Positions 37,517 through 49,787 of a stretch of DNA of 64,000 nucleotides are shown piece after piece. The DNA lies in contig NC_088301.1 in assembly GCF_032854445.1 (NCBI RefSeq), forward strand, positions 41,659,116 through 41,723,115. Direction: 5' to 3'. The DNA is from Liolophura sinensis. Taxonomy: Eukaryota > Mollusca > Polyplacophora > Chitonida > Chitonidae. Every line of letters begins with the position of its first letter. The first letter of the stretch is position 1. A model generated the notes under the pieces. It did not search any database and was not told where the DNA came from. It saw only the letters and a list, made by a program, of their open reading frames with translations. Position numbers and translations under genes: made by a program.

Positions 37517-38089
37517 TTAATTTAAACCCATGATACTTTTTCTAGGTGAGAAACTTTCAAAATGTATATGTGCATACAAGTGACTGAAGATTTTAAACTG
37601 CTTAGCATTATATACACAAAAGGCGTATGAAAAAGTAGATAACAGCAGGTATTCTATAGATACAAAGGCATGAGAAGCCACAGCTATTCGCGCGGCTCCA
37701 AAATCTGGGGTCCCGATGACCGGAACAGCCCTGAGCGAGGAAGTCGGGCATACCCTGCCCTTCAGATACATGAAGAGTTCAAAGCTATCATCTGAATTAA
37801 CCTTTTTGTGTTCGGTCATTGGTGTGTTGTTGCATCCATTAGCGTAATTGTTGGATCCAGGAGATACGCAAAAACGCAAATAGATTTTCGCAGGTGCTAT
37901 ATGCATTTCAGCCGGATCGATGATTGGAAATGAACACGATTGGTTGAATTTATTGCCACAGGTGGCGTTTCGAAGAAATTTTATTAAACAAATACACGCT
38001 TCAGTATTAAATATAGTACCATTTATAATTAGAATTGACATAGTAAGAATTGAACCACATGAAACCACATCATGTTTCATATATTCCAT
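37517..38089 (-). CDS. unrecognised 190-codon ORF, possible exon of an extracellular protein
   Basis: Longest ORF in the middle of the window outside repeats. The N-terminal half is cysteine-rich (residues 33-105) and reads like an extracellular domain: ATCGNKFNQSCSFPIIDP, PAKIYLRFCVSPGSNNYANG, and DDSFELFMYLKGRVC. After KGR there is a possible donor (GTATGC), and the last 60 or so codons look like AT-rich non-coding sequence. It may therefore be one internal exon of about 300 bases rather than an intact gene. I find no flanking exons and cannot name the family; a remote resemblance to the GC...F.F...C part of ZP domains is too weak to use. Confidence 0.25.
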   Translation of the reverse strand: MEYMKHDVVSCGSILTMSILIINGTIFNTEACICLIKFLRNATCGNKFNQSCSFPIIDPAEMHIAPAKIYLRFCVSPGSNNYANGCNNTPMTEHKKVNSDDSFELFMYLKGRVCPTSSLRAVPVIGTPDFGAARIAVASHAFVSIEYLLLSTFSYAFCVYNAKQFKIFSHLYAHIHFESFSPRKSIMGLN

Positions 38090-38214
38090 ATATCTTCCTT
38101 AGCTGCATAAGCTATTCAGCGCAGTGTCATGCTTTGCCAAAAGCTGTAAAAGTCAAAACTCACGTTGATGAATCGTGACATTTTCTTTACTCCAATAGCC
38201 GAGACACTGAACGC

Positions 38215-39123
38215 CACGTTCTAATCCTTATTTCCAGCGATCAAGCATGATAATTACACCCAGAGATCAGCCATCGTAAGCTGTATTATGATTATTACTC
38301 TTAGAGATCAGTCAATGTAAGCAATATTGTGATAATTACTGCCATAGGTCAGCAATTTTAAGCTGTGTTATGATTTTTACTCTGAGAGATCAGCCATTGC
38401 ACGCTGTGTTATGATTATTACTCCCGGAGATCAGCCATTGTAAGCAATGTTATGGTAATTACACCCATAGATCAGTCATTGTAAGCAATACTGTGATAAT
38501 TACACCCAGAGATCAGCTATTGTAAGCTGTGGTATGATTATTACTTCCAGAGATCAGTCATTGTAAGCTGTGTTATGATAATTACACTCAGAGATCAGCC
38601 ATTGTAAGCTGTGTTATGATAATTACACTCAGAGATCAGTCATTGTAAGCTGTGTTATGAGCATTACTCTCAGAGATCAGTCATTGTAAGCAATGCTAGG
38701 ATAATTACACCCAGAGATCAGCTATTGTAAGCTGTGTTATGATAATTACACCCTTAGATCAGTATTGTAAGCTGTGTTATGATAATTACACCCAGAGATC
38801 AGCCATCGTAAGCTGTATTATGATTATTACTTTTAGAGATCAGTCATTGTAAGCAATATTGTGATAATTACTTCCAGAGGTCAGCCATTGTAAGCAGTGT
38901 TATGATTATTACTCCCAGGGATCAGTTATTGTAAGCTGTGTTGTGATTATTACTCCCAGAGATCAACCATTGTAAGCAATGTTATGATAATTATACCCAG
39001 AGATCAGACATTGTAAGCAATAATGTGTTAATTACTTCCAAGGCTCAGCCATTGTAAGCTGTGTTATGATAATTACCCCCCAGAGATCAGCCATTGTAAG
39101 CTGTGTTATGATAATTACTCCCA
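38215..39123. repeat. 41-bp minisatellite, about 21 copies
   Basis: The unit reads attactcccagagatcagcc followed by attgtaagctgtgttatgata, with frequent substitutions (ttacaccca, gtaagcaat). Copies are imperfect but keep the 41-base spacing. The array ends sharply against a SINE-2 fragment. Confidence 0.9.
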
Positions 39124-39220
39124 AGGCGGTAACAAGTACTATTTTTAAAGCCTGATATGGCGCTACTTCGAGGCGGACGCTCTAACCATTAAGCCAGCGA
39201 AGTGGTCATTGTACCAAGAG
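39124..39220 (-). repeat. SINE-2 5' fragment (tRNA-like head)
   Basis: On the - strand it reads gaccacttcgctggcttaat, ggttagagcgtccgcctcg, then ctttaaaaatagtacttgtt, matching the head and linker of the SINE at 18408-18693. The B-box region is partly deleted. Confidence 0.6.
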
Positions 39221-39908
39221 TTATGATCCTAACTCCCACGAATGAGCCATTGAACATGGTGTTGTGACCCTTACTTCTGATTGCCGCAATTATTGAATTA
39301 CAAGAAACAAGGTTAATTATTTCCAAATTATTCCAACAAGGGCACTGAATGCTTGGGTGGAAATAATTTGTTTCGTGACAGTAGACCATTCCTTGTAGAC
39401 TGGTTAACGCTATTTGCTGTGTCTGTAACATTATTGTTTGTCAGACTATGGGAAATCTTTTTTCCCGCTTTTGACCTAATCTGTGTAACTCATTGTTCAT
39501 ACTTGCATGCCTTTGTCATGAACTTTTCTGCGTAAACTCGCAAAGTATAACTCATACGCTGGAAGAGGACAGATGTCACTTCAGATTGGACTCGATTTGC
39601 CAGTGCAGGATAATTGGTAACCCCATTTCATTCTGGCTACAACATAGTTCAAAAGTTAAAAACAATCTATTTAAACTAAACGTACATCAATCCATGTGAA
39701 CAGGTCAAACATATCAGAAGAAATCTACTCATGTTAGACCAACGGTTCCACCCCAGCACAGCTCTAGGTCATAGGTTACAGGGGAGTAAGATAGGCATCC
39801 ATGTTTATCACATTATCATTGTGCTTTATGAACATGTTGTTGCAATCAAAGCGCGACCGAGATACCTGCTGTAGTATATTCGAATTTGACATGGAAACTA
39901 GCCAAGGA

Positions 39909-40118
39909 CTACGAGTTTATTTATTTATTGGATTGGGGTTTTACGCCGTATTCAAGAATATTTCACTTATACGACGGCGGCCAGCATTATGGTAGGGGGA
40001 AACTGCACAGAGCCCGGGAAAAACCGACGACCATGCACAGGTTGCTGGCAGACCTTCCCACTTACGGCCGGAGAGGAAGCCAGCATGAGCTGGGCTTGAA
40101 CTTACAGCGACCGACGAG
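39909..40118 (-). mobile_element. SINE-1, 5'-truncated
   Basis: Tail and core are clear (gttttacgccgtattcaag, cggcggccagcattatgg, ggagaggaagccagcatgag), but the tRNA-like head is missing beyond cagcgacc at about 40110. acgagtt on both sides may be the target duplication. Confidence 0.75.
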
Positions 40119-43100
40119 TTAGAAATTCGATCTGTATATGGCATACCTAGAATATCGACTATCTCCCTTGCTTCATTGGAAACTGATGAAATTCTTTGTG
40201 AAATAGTGTTTTAGGTTGTTTCGGAAATGAATGAGCCCAAATCAGCTGTGAATGGTAGACAAGTGCAGGACTTGACGTTTCGACTGGACAGAATTATAGT
40301 AGCCATACTCTTTGAAGAACGCTGTAACAAAGAACAGAGTCTTGCATGTAACAACTTTTTACAGCTTTGCTAGTCATTACGGATACTTTCACCGAAGATG
40401 CAAATGGTGACCAAATACAGACAGGTTAATTAGGTTGCCATAAAGTGGTGTGCCATGCATATTTATGATCCACCACCCCCTGAGACCTATTTGTGCAAAT
40501 TTTCAACATTTTATGTAGATAAAAGAGGAACTGGAGATGCTAATCATGAGGCTGCGTTATCGCCTTAGGCATCAATGCCACCTAGGATGGAAGTTGAGTA
40601 AAATATGTTGATTTCTTTCTTGCCGACTTTCCATTTCCTTATAGGCCTGTGCTACTGACACTGCCTTGGTTACGTCTGCCATAATATACTTCTCGATACA
40701 AACAAAAGCGGGATACTATATATGTATACTAAAACGACAACATTTTTCTATATGCACTTACCAACATCTTTCTGTTTGAATAGATTTATGCTTCTCTTAC
40801 CAAATAGGATTCGTTGTAAAAGAAAGAAATGTTACATTTGGACGAATCCTGGAAAAGATACATTTCGTAACTTTAGATTATGTTACTTAAACTCTCAATG
40901 TTACCTTTATTTACATAGTCCAGAACTGTTCTTGCGATGTTCTGTCGGTTTTAAATCAGTGCAGTTATTAATCTATGATTTTGGGGGAAAACATCTGTGT
41001 AATTAATATTCATATATTGGACTGGATTTTACTGATATGGTTGTGAGCAACTGTGGTTATTTAACATCGTCATGATCTTGTTTGCCTAGTCATATAACAT
41101 GTGTGATGTAGCTGGAAGATTATTGTCCGTCAGAATGGTACATCCTGATTTTTGAGCGCCTTGTGCTAGCACCACGGCTTTTTATTAACTGAACCAGATC
41201 TGAGCCGGGTGTTGTCCCACACTTCTTAATTCACACCGAGACATGTATATCATTTGGCTAAGGGCTCAACGTTCCGAGAAACTATATATTTCTGATGTTT
41301 CTGATGTTGTCTGAGTGGTTTCACCATCACAAACCCACGAGTTCTGTCTTTTGTATCGAATTTGCCTGTGCACCAGAAATTTTCAGACACATACTTAATA
41401 AATGCGTCTACAACTCATATTTTCTATACGTGTATAATGTTTTAGCATCCTCTTTTGTATATATATTCAGAACTGAAATAAAATAATTTCATAGGTGTTC
41501 ACACTGCAGTCGATAGTATCCCTTTTTGAAAAAATCTTCCTCATTATAGTTAAGCTCTGAAGTACCGATACCGTAAAACAAATTAGAGTGGCTGGTTTGT
41601 ATATTTACAATAGCAGATCTACTAGATTATCAGAATGTCCCCTCTCTGGAAACCTGGAAGCAATAAATTTCATGCAGAGCATGCCTATGTTTATACAATT
41701 TACGACTACACTGTTAAAACCTTCTTTGGGTCCAATCCTGCATGGTTGAACTATTCCATGCGTCTCATTAGTTGGTATATGTAACCCCTCAGACAAGGGA
41801 TACAGCGGAAATAATGATGTGGGAGTGTCCGGATGATAACTAGCAATCAGGGATAGAGTCAGGCGATAGTTAGATGGTATACATTGATGTCTGGGCCTGC
41901 CTGAAAACTCTGGAAAATGTGATGTTATTTATAACGCAGGTCGTGGTTTATGGAACCAAAATTTGCGAAACGTTTCTTTGATGTATTAGGATGAACTTGT
42001 AGAGTGTGGCATAGACGAATAACTCAATCTTGCATGTGATAGATTTATACCATTTTATACCATTTAATCGTCGAAACGACCGTCCCTCGTTGATATTGTA
42101 TACTATTGAAGGAGAATTTGTGAATGAGACATGTAACTTGGTTCATATTTTTTCCCAAAGACATTTTGAAAATGTTACACTGTGTCCCTTAGAGAATGAT
42201 TTAAAATTCCAGGCTTTTTCTGCTGGTTGAAATAAGAATGGTGTTTAACGCCAGCTATAGGCCTAGTAAGATGTAATTGCTTGTGGTTATACATGTTTTC
42301 TCTGCCACGTCCATACGCTATTTGCTATGGTACCTTCCATTCTATATATGAAGGCACGAATAATTCTGCCGTCGTATGTGTATCTTTTTTATGTCATATT
42401 CTGTTATACTTCTTACAATTTCATTCACACATCTGCATTTTGATGTAACCTGTATATAGAAATATTATATATATGTAAGATGTTATACACTTCTCCAACG
42501 TAATGTATGGCTTGTTGTCACATCTATCTACGTTAAACAGAAGTATGGACTCTTCATGAAACATAAATACCAGTGAATTTTATGGAAAAAGCTGCCCTTA
42601 TCAGATCGTTTGTATGTCATTACCTATTCATCTCAAAGGTTTGCTAATGAGCGCGTATGCAGTCATTTGCGGTAAAGATTACTTAACAAGTCTTGTACGC
42701 TTCTCAGGGTAACGGGCGGGGGATGCCTCTTAAGGCTTTGCAGAATTCAAATACATAGCCATCAGTCATCTCGGCAGCTACACTCACCGGGCTTTAAATC
42801 GATCTCAAGCCCTGCTTTACTACATGTAATAGGATTTCTCATTGCAATTTCGCCGACGCTAGGCTGTTTTCAGTTTAATCTTTCAGGAGAAAATCTAATT
42901 TTGGTATCAATGTGTGTTATTTAATTATTCAGAGTTGACATTTCAAACAGATACTGTCATTTCTGGGATCGCAAAGCGTCTGTAATCGAAGAGCCTTAAG
43001 ATTGTATATTCCTCGAGTTTGTTTGGTAAGATTTAGTTAGCCTATAATTTATTTGTCAATTTCGAATATAACCACATTACTTCTTCTCTGCTTGGTGTAT

Positions 43101-44336
43101 CTGCGTATCATATTTCAAGTTAGCTATACCTAATTTGTGAATTAATGTTTCCCGCAAGCCTACAAGAACATTTGGTGATTGCTTTCTTTATTAGTTGCCA
43201 TTTTAGGCACTTTGCGTCATTGATGTTGCAATCCATTTAAAATATTTATCATCTGATCATTCACCTAACACTATTGGACTGTATAGTGTTTACATCACCA
43301 AAACACACTTACCTTACTGATAGGGCATTGACATTATTGCAGCCATCCTGTGCTAGGACATAACCAAGGAAGAGCCATTGGTTGATCATGGCATATAGCC
43401 CTTATTAAGTGTAGCAGTTCCCCTTTACTGCCATATTATCTCTGTACAAACAAGAAGACATCGCTGTGTATCAGTAATGGGGAAAGAAGTTAACGCTGAT
43501 ACATCAGTGTCTTTATTCTTTATTAGTGTTCTATTTTAGCGCGACAGTATCCTGTATGGTGATGTCCTTGAAACAAAGCGGCATTCGGTGGCTTGATTAA
43601 CAAATCTTCTGGTCCCTGATCATTGTTCAAATCCAGTTATCCAGTTCTGGGCTCTCTTGTTTCGAGACGCATTTTGGACACAAAGCCCTGGAGTATTTTT
43701 TCGGCTTTGTCCGGTTTTCTCCATCCCTCTGTACGCGTAAGTAAAATAATATGAATTGAGTAAGGCGTATTAAAAGCTTCAGTCTTTATATAAATTTTAA
43801 ATTGGGAAAAAAGGGAATATGTAAAGATTATAATAACGCTTCCATCTGAATAACCTTACTTTTTGTCATTTCACTTATTGTTAGTTTGAACTGAACAGGT
43901 TCTCCCGTGTTCTATGGCTTGTTTGTACGACTGGCTGTGAGCTTACGTTGTCTTCGGAAAACATACGGTATAAAAGAATACGGGCACTTCGGTTTTGCTT
44001 CTGTTATAATACATCTGTCTGACACTAATTATAATTAACATGCTTAAAATGACAACTTTCTACCTATATACTTGCAGTTCTCGGCACTTAAAAACTTTTT
44101 TTGAGACGAGAATCATACTATGATATTGTCTTAACTGCAATGGAATACACATGCCAAAGACATGCGTGTTTCCAATCCTTCACATGGTCCAAATGAAAAT
44201 TGCTGTCGGGACAAGAGCCTCTAATGTCTTCCATTCCCCCTGTTATACTTGGCCAGAATGCAGATTGACATGGCTATTCCTATAGAGATAAGTGGAATTC
44301 ACTCTAGTGAATGAGTGTCATTATGTTGTCCATCAT
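40119..44336. other. intergenic, no gene or named repeat seen
   Basis: Short ORFs only, none with a recognisable domain, signal peptide plus splice sites, or conserved motif. Confidence 0.5.
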
Positions 44337-44527
44337 TACACTTAAAAATGAATCTGTAATTTTAACAGAAAATCTCTGTTCTGGGTGATGCTAGAACGTA
44401 ACCTTTTATTATAACACAATATTCTGTCATATTCAACACAATTTTCTGTTAGTATAATAGAATGTCTATCTTAAATTAAGAGAGTTTATGTGTTATAATT
44501 AACAGAATAATCTGCTTTTTGAGTGTA
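44337..44527. mobile_element. small inverted-repeat element (MITE), mariner-like
   Basis: Begins tacacttaaaaatgaatctg and ends gctttttgagtgta, imperfect inverted repeats continuing into aacagaa/ttctgtt motifs. TA at both ends suggests a Tc1/mariner-type target duplication. About 190 bases, no coding capacity. Confidence 0.5.
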
Positions 44528-45046
44528 CGGGGCTCATGATGAGTCTTGCCATGGGCACTGGTCTGCGTCCGTTCTCATGCATTTAAATATTGTCCCTATA
44601 TACAGAGAGTGACAGAAGCGTATGAGCTCTAGAGTATAGTATATGTACGTTTTCCTTGTATTTCGAGGACATATATATGTACATGTATATGTGCCAATAT
44701 GACGGAGGGAATAAATAAGCATTGTGGCGGACTGGGAATAGCCCTGACCAGATGGTGCCATAAAGGCGGATCTTTGGCTGATGTTGCGATTTATCGAAGG
44801 CCGGTTTTTACCCAGACCGTCTGTTTCTCGGAACACAATGGCCACCATGGCGTGTAATGGTGCCAGGCTGAGCCAATTACCCGCCTGACAAATAACATGG
44901 GCCAGCTTACCATCGTTATCTGGCTGTGTACTAACGTTTAGCCTTCAATGCTTTGCTTCGGATAGATATATGATTGTCAGCATTCTCTTATGCTGAATCT
45001 CCTTCTGGTCATCATGTATTGCCAATGGCGATTACCTTTCCACATG

Positions 45047-45450
45047 CATACTCCTTACAGCACTTGCGTACGATGGCTCTCTACCTTTCGCTTAACATTA
45101 CTGCCACCATTAGACAAGTTTTACCTGCGGAGGCTGTGAGACGCAAGTAGACTTGTTTAGGCTTAGCCTCAACACGTGTGTCCGCCTACTAAATTAGTTG
45201 ACAAGCATTCATCAATAAAATTGTTTTAGGTTTGGTTAGAACCATGACGTACGTACTCTAAATGCATATGTGTACATAACATTGTTAGAAACAAAAGCTG
45301 AGACGAATTGTTTGTGTTTTTCTGACATCATTTCCTTCCTCATCACCGTGACTCCAGTGACCTCGGCGTTGTTCAAGGTTTCTGTGCAAAATTTATTAGT
45401 GGTGGGAGTGAGGGAAAGCGGAGAGCGACGCATGCGCTCTAAGGAGTATG
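45047..45450. mobile_element. ~400-bp inverted-repeat element (MITE-like), copy 1
   Basis: The ends are inverted repeats of roughly 75 bases beginning catactccttacagc (left) and, read in reverse complement, catactccttagagcg (right). Both continue into a cactgccaccattag-like block. The inner sequence matches the element at 63360-63767 in the opposite orientation. No ORF of note; target duplication unclear. Confidence 0.65.
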
Positions 45451-48400
45451 TACCGCACGACTATGTTTGTGTAAACGGACAATACGTCGGGTCATTATGG
45501 CCATTACCACATGCATGTCCTAGCTGGTCGGCCTGGCATTAGCTATATGCGCATGCAAGCCGCTTTCAAAGCATCGCTTCTCACAGGATGGAAGATCTCA
45601 TCATAGTACAAACGGAGAAGCTATTTTCCAACAGTCAGCTGATATATTTGAAGGACCCATAATCAAGAGGAGGGTCCTTTAGGGCGTCTTAGATGTACCC
45701 ATGCACGACAAGTCCAAGATGACAATACTCTGTCATGTTTGACGTGATAGTATAATAATTATCCAAACTTTAATCACATACGCTGGTACCAAAAACTGTT
45801 AGCGCGGATAATTAAGCGCGGTAAGTCTATTGTGTTTAGTACTAAAATGGTCTTTTTAAATAAAACACCAAAGCAAAAGTAAAACTAAACCAAATATTAT
45901 TAAGATGGCCATACAAAAATAAAATCCTACCAATCATAGTGATAAATTCACATACGTAAAGAAATGCCCCTGGAAGCTACATTATTATTTTTGTCTGTTA
46001 TCAGTTGTTATTAAACATTTATCTTCTCCATGATCTATACCGATAACAGGAAGTTCCATTATATGATCGGAAGTATGGATACATGAAAAAACTGAGTTGC
46101 TTTATACGTCAAAATAACTGGCTGTCGCTCTTCCGGCGATCGATAGCGCGGGCGCAATTATATAGACAGGGTTTGGTGGAGGGCGAGGAGAGTGAGATTG
46201 GGGTGAGACCCGTTCGGATTCACCAGAGCTGGATGGAAGCCTGAGTCCAGCTCGCTTTATTTTAGCGCCACCAGCGTGTATCGATTCCCATGATCCTTCG
46301 GTCCATCATGCAAATGGTCATAAGAGTCACAACAGCCATGTTTCTGCTCTGCTAGCTCTTTGTTACATCTTAACACGTCTGACGCGTCGTGTCGCCTCGA
46401 TTGCTACAACAATAACATGACCATGAACGAGCTCTGTGTGGAAACATCCCTTTGTCTTACACGCGTTAGCGATTAATCCAGACTGTGTGAAGTCCTCATT
46501 TTCTGAGCAGAATACGAAAAGGACAATGCTGTATGCTCTAAACATACATTCGTGCACCAGAGTTATTACCTGTCATGGTTAAAAGCTACCATAACCAGTA
46601 AAAGCCTAATGATATGTTTTTATTAGCACTATACCGCATCAGTACTATAACCCTACATTTAGGTTCGTCGCATCACTAAATATCTTTTGTGTGTAGCCTG
46701 AGTGCTTGAAGCAACCATCAGGCGAAAGCAAACATTAGCTGATCTAACCCCGAAATGGACATATACTGTCAGTTAGAATGAACTTCATATATTATTGACA
46801 AATGGCTTTATATAGCACAACAACAATTACATTATCCATACGCCTAATATGTAACCTGCATGACGTTGTGTAAGGACGTCGATGCATTCTTTTGTAAACC
46901 AAATCAGACTCTGCGCAGAGTGCTGCGCCATTGATATTTTCCGCAATAATGATCGCTGAACCAATACCAGAAATATAGAATTATACTGATCTGAAACGGT
47001 CAATGGGACATTGTGCATTCTCATACTGGTCTGTAATGATAGAAAGGCACATAATTTTCATCGCAGGAAATGCGTACCAAGCCAAGATAACAAGTGCTTA
47101 TTATGCCATACTGCGAATCTCCTAATATTAAGGATATATCGCTGCATAACTCAGGAAGGAAGCGATACCTGCGCTTCCGAGAAGTTCAGTGAGACAACGT
47201 TCAAGCACACGCCATTGTAATCATAATAGTACCCGGCTCTGTATCCAGGCTGCAGGGTTTCACCATTACAAACGTAGTTTTAGATGAATAAAAAGACATT
47301 GCTAAAATAAAATGTACAATAACGAAACGCTTTAGGCAACAGTGATGTTCACTTCGGCAAACCCATTTGATGCAAGATTGAGGACACGGGATATCAAAGG
47401 CATTGAAATTACTTTTTACGGATAATTTAGCACTTGGAGATTTTGTTCAATATACACGTCTGATGGTGTTTCGGACAGCAGCTTTACCTTCAGGCACATA
47501 AACCTTACTTTGGACTTTCGAATAGATTAATGGTATTGCCTTCTAAACCTTATACGTTGTTTCTAGAGTGATCTATAAGGACACGTATTTCTCAATGATT
47601 TGATCGGAATAAACCCATAGGTCTGATCACATGGGGTTGGAAACGCAGCTAGCGCTTTACGAACGAAGTGACTGTTAGGTTTCTCAGGGCCAGAATGTCC
47701 AGGATGTTTACATTACAAACATGCTGGAAATACTACATCAGTTGTCAGAATTGGCCATATAGGGTCAAGTACTAATAGCGCTCATGTTAGTCGAACAGGC
47801 TATTGAGATAATGTATACTCGATGGTGAATATGATGTGAGGAACACGCAAGCTGTGATAGGAGTCACTACTTACAGCCAGAAGCACAACATACAGATAAA
47901 TAAGAGGTATTTTGTTAAAGCAGATTACTACATGAATACCTGCAAAATTCTGCGCTGAGTATTCTTACTCAGTTGCTAGCTATGACCTGGGTTCTGTCTC
48001 TTAATCCCAGGTATGACCATGGACATCTGTCTCCATGTGAAGTATTTGAATAGATATGAAAGTATAAAAACTTCAAGATTCCAGGTATTTCTCTCTCATA
48101 AAAATCAATCACACAGTCTGTACAGTCTCATGGTCATAATACGATTTCATCACAATCTCCATTTTAACAGTTCCCTCTCTGGCAGACTGTCCGACAAAAG
48201 GGCCTTACTTGGGCAGCAATATACCGAAGGATCCTGCATATGGCGTGTATATATTTTGCCTTACAGCATTTGTTAGATCCTGCGTGTTGCGCGACGATTT
48301 CAATCAACGTCACAAGTTATTATTCCAAAAACAAGTGTCAAGGTTATTCCATCAAAGGCCCTCACTATAAGTTTCTCAAGATTTACAATGAGTATAATTC

Positions 48401-49133
48401 TCTTGTGAGTAAATATGGACAGAGCGTCCAGAATCTCTGGCACTCATGATTGTGTCTAATTCCGCATAACACTGGGGTAGGGGTCATATATTCACCGTGT
48501 TGAATTAGATCGCCACGTTGGGTATATGAACAGTTGCGATCAAAGAGCAGCCAAGATACATATTTTATTATTATAGAAAACTTATATTTTAGCATGGTAC
48601 TGGATTCGAATACTGAACATACCTGGCATCTTTCCAACATTATTAAAAACTGCTGACTGCTTCTCTTTGCATAATTTCGTCCTATTTTCGTCCCTTTGCA
48701 TTGTTTTAATGTTACTGTATGTTGAATATGATGGCAACACAGCATTTTGAGTAATTCTACACCAATGACGTCTAATAAATTGCAATTACCATCAGTGCCT
48801 ATTTAACTAATTCTGCTTAAGCCATAGTGCCACGGGCCGAAAATTTTCTTCTATTAATGCTTTTACATGAAGTAGATAAACTCTAACTGAGGTACACTGA
48901 CAAGAGGCCGTATTTCACCGGTTAGGTGTGACCATTTATCAGCTGTCACACTGTCGTTGCTGCTCCGGTTTTCTCTCTGTGCTGTGCGCCTTATATTTTA
49001 CATACTTTCTTAGTTCTTGGAGAATTTGGTAGTTTGTGTTAAATGTTGATTTGGGAATTGGCCTTGTGATCCGTGGAACGTCCATCTTGGTTGACGGCTA
49101 GTTTGCGAATGTCTGTTTCGACGCATAGATTCA
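45451..49133. other. intergenic, no gene seen
   Basis: Includes a CpG-containing GC-rich patch near 46130-46260 (gcgatcgatagcgcgggcgc). No ORF with recognisable features. Confidence 0.5.
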
Positions 49134-49400
49134 TGGTAATCTCTACGGTCTCCTAATGATCTTCGCGGCATCATCACGGTCTCCTAATGATCTTCGCGGC
49201 ATCATCACGGTCTCCTAATGATCTTCGCGGCATCATCACGGTCTCCTAATGATCTCCGCGGCATCATCACGGTCTCCTAATGATCTCCGCGGCATCATCA
49301 CGGTCTCCGAATGATCTCTACGTCCTCATCACGGTCTCCTAATGATCTCCACGGTCTCATCACGGTCTCCTAATGATCTCCACGATCTTATCACGGTCTC
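49134..49400. repeat. 31-bp minisatellite, about 8-9 copies, decaying to 49590
   Basis: The unit reads cggcatcatcacggtctcct followed by aatgatcttcg. The first four copies are almost identical; later ones change to ctccacggt and ctccacgat, and weak echoes (atctcatcac) continue to about 49590. Confidence 0.9.
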
Positions 49401-49787
49401 CTAATCATCTCCAAGGTCCCTTTATAATTTCCATGATCGCATCCATATGTCTTGATGACCTCCATGCTCTCATCACACTCCACGATCTCATCACAGCCCC
49501 ATGCTCATCTTCACGTTCTCACAACAGTCTCCATGAATTCATTACGATCTCATGAAACGACCTCTTCGATCGTATCACCGTCTAACGATGATCTCGTCCT
49601 GACTCAGCCAAGGATGTATTCTATGCTATATTAAAACTTTAATGAATTGTTGTAAACATACTCGATTTTTCGGGATTATTCATCCCTGGAATAACCTTTG
49701 TAGCTTACTTATGGCGAATACCAAACCTACATCTTTTTCTATCCTCTGCAGAGATCAGCTTGCTGAGGGGCGCTGTCTGGATTCGCT

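Noticed and set aside
45270..45542. 90-codon ORF on the + strand
   Set aside because: It overlaps the right half of the inverted-repeat element, and the same sequence recurs non-coding at 63360-63480.
31581..49400. 22-, 31- and 41-bp arrays as CRISPR
   Set aside because: They are continuous tandem repeats without unique spacers in animal DNA; no cas genes are present.
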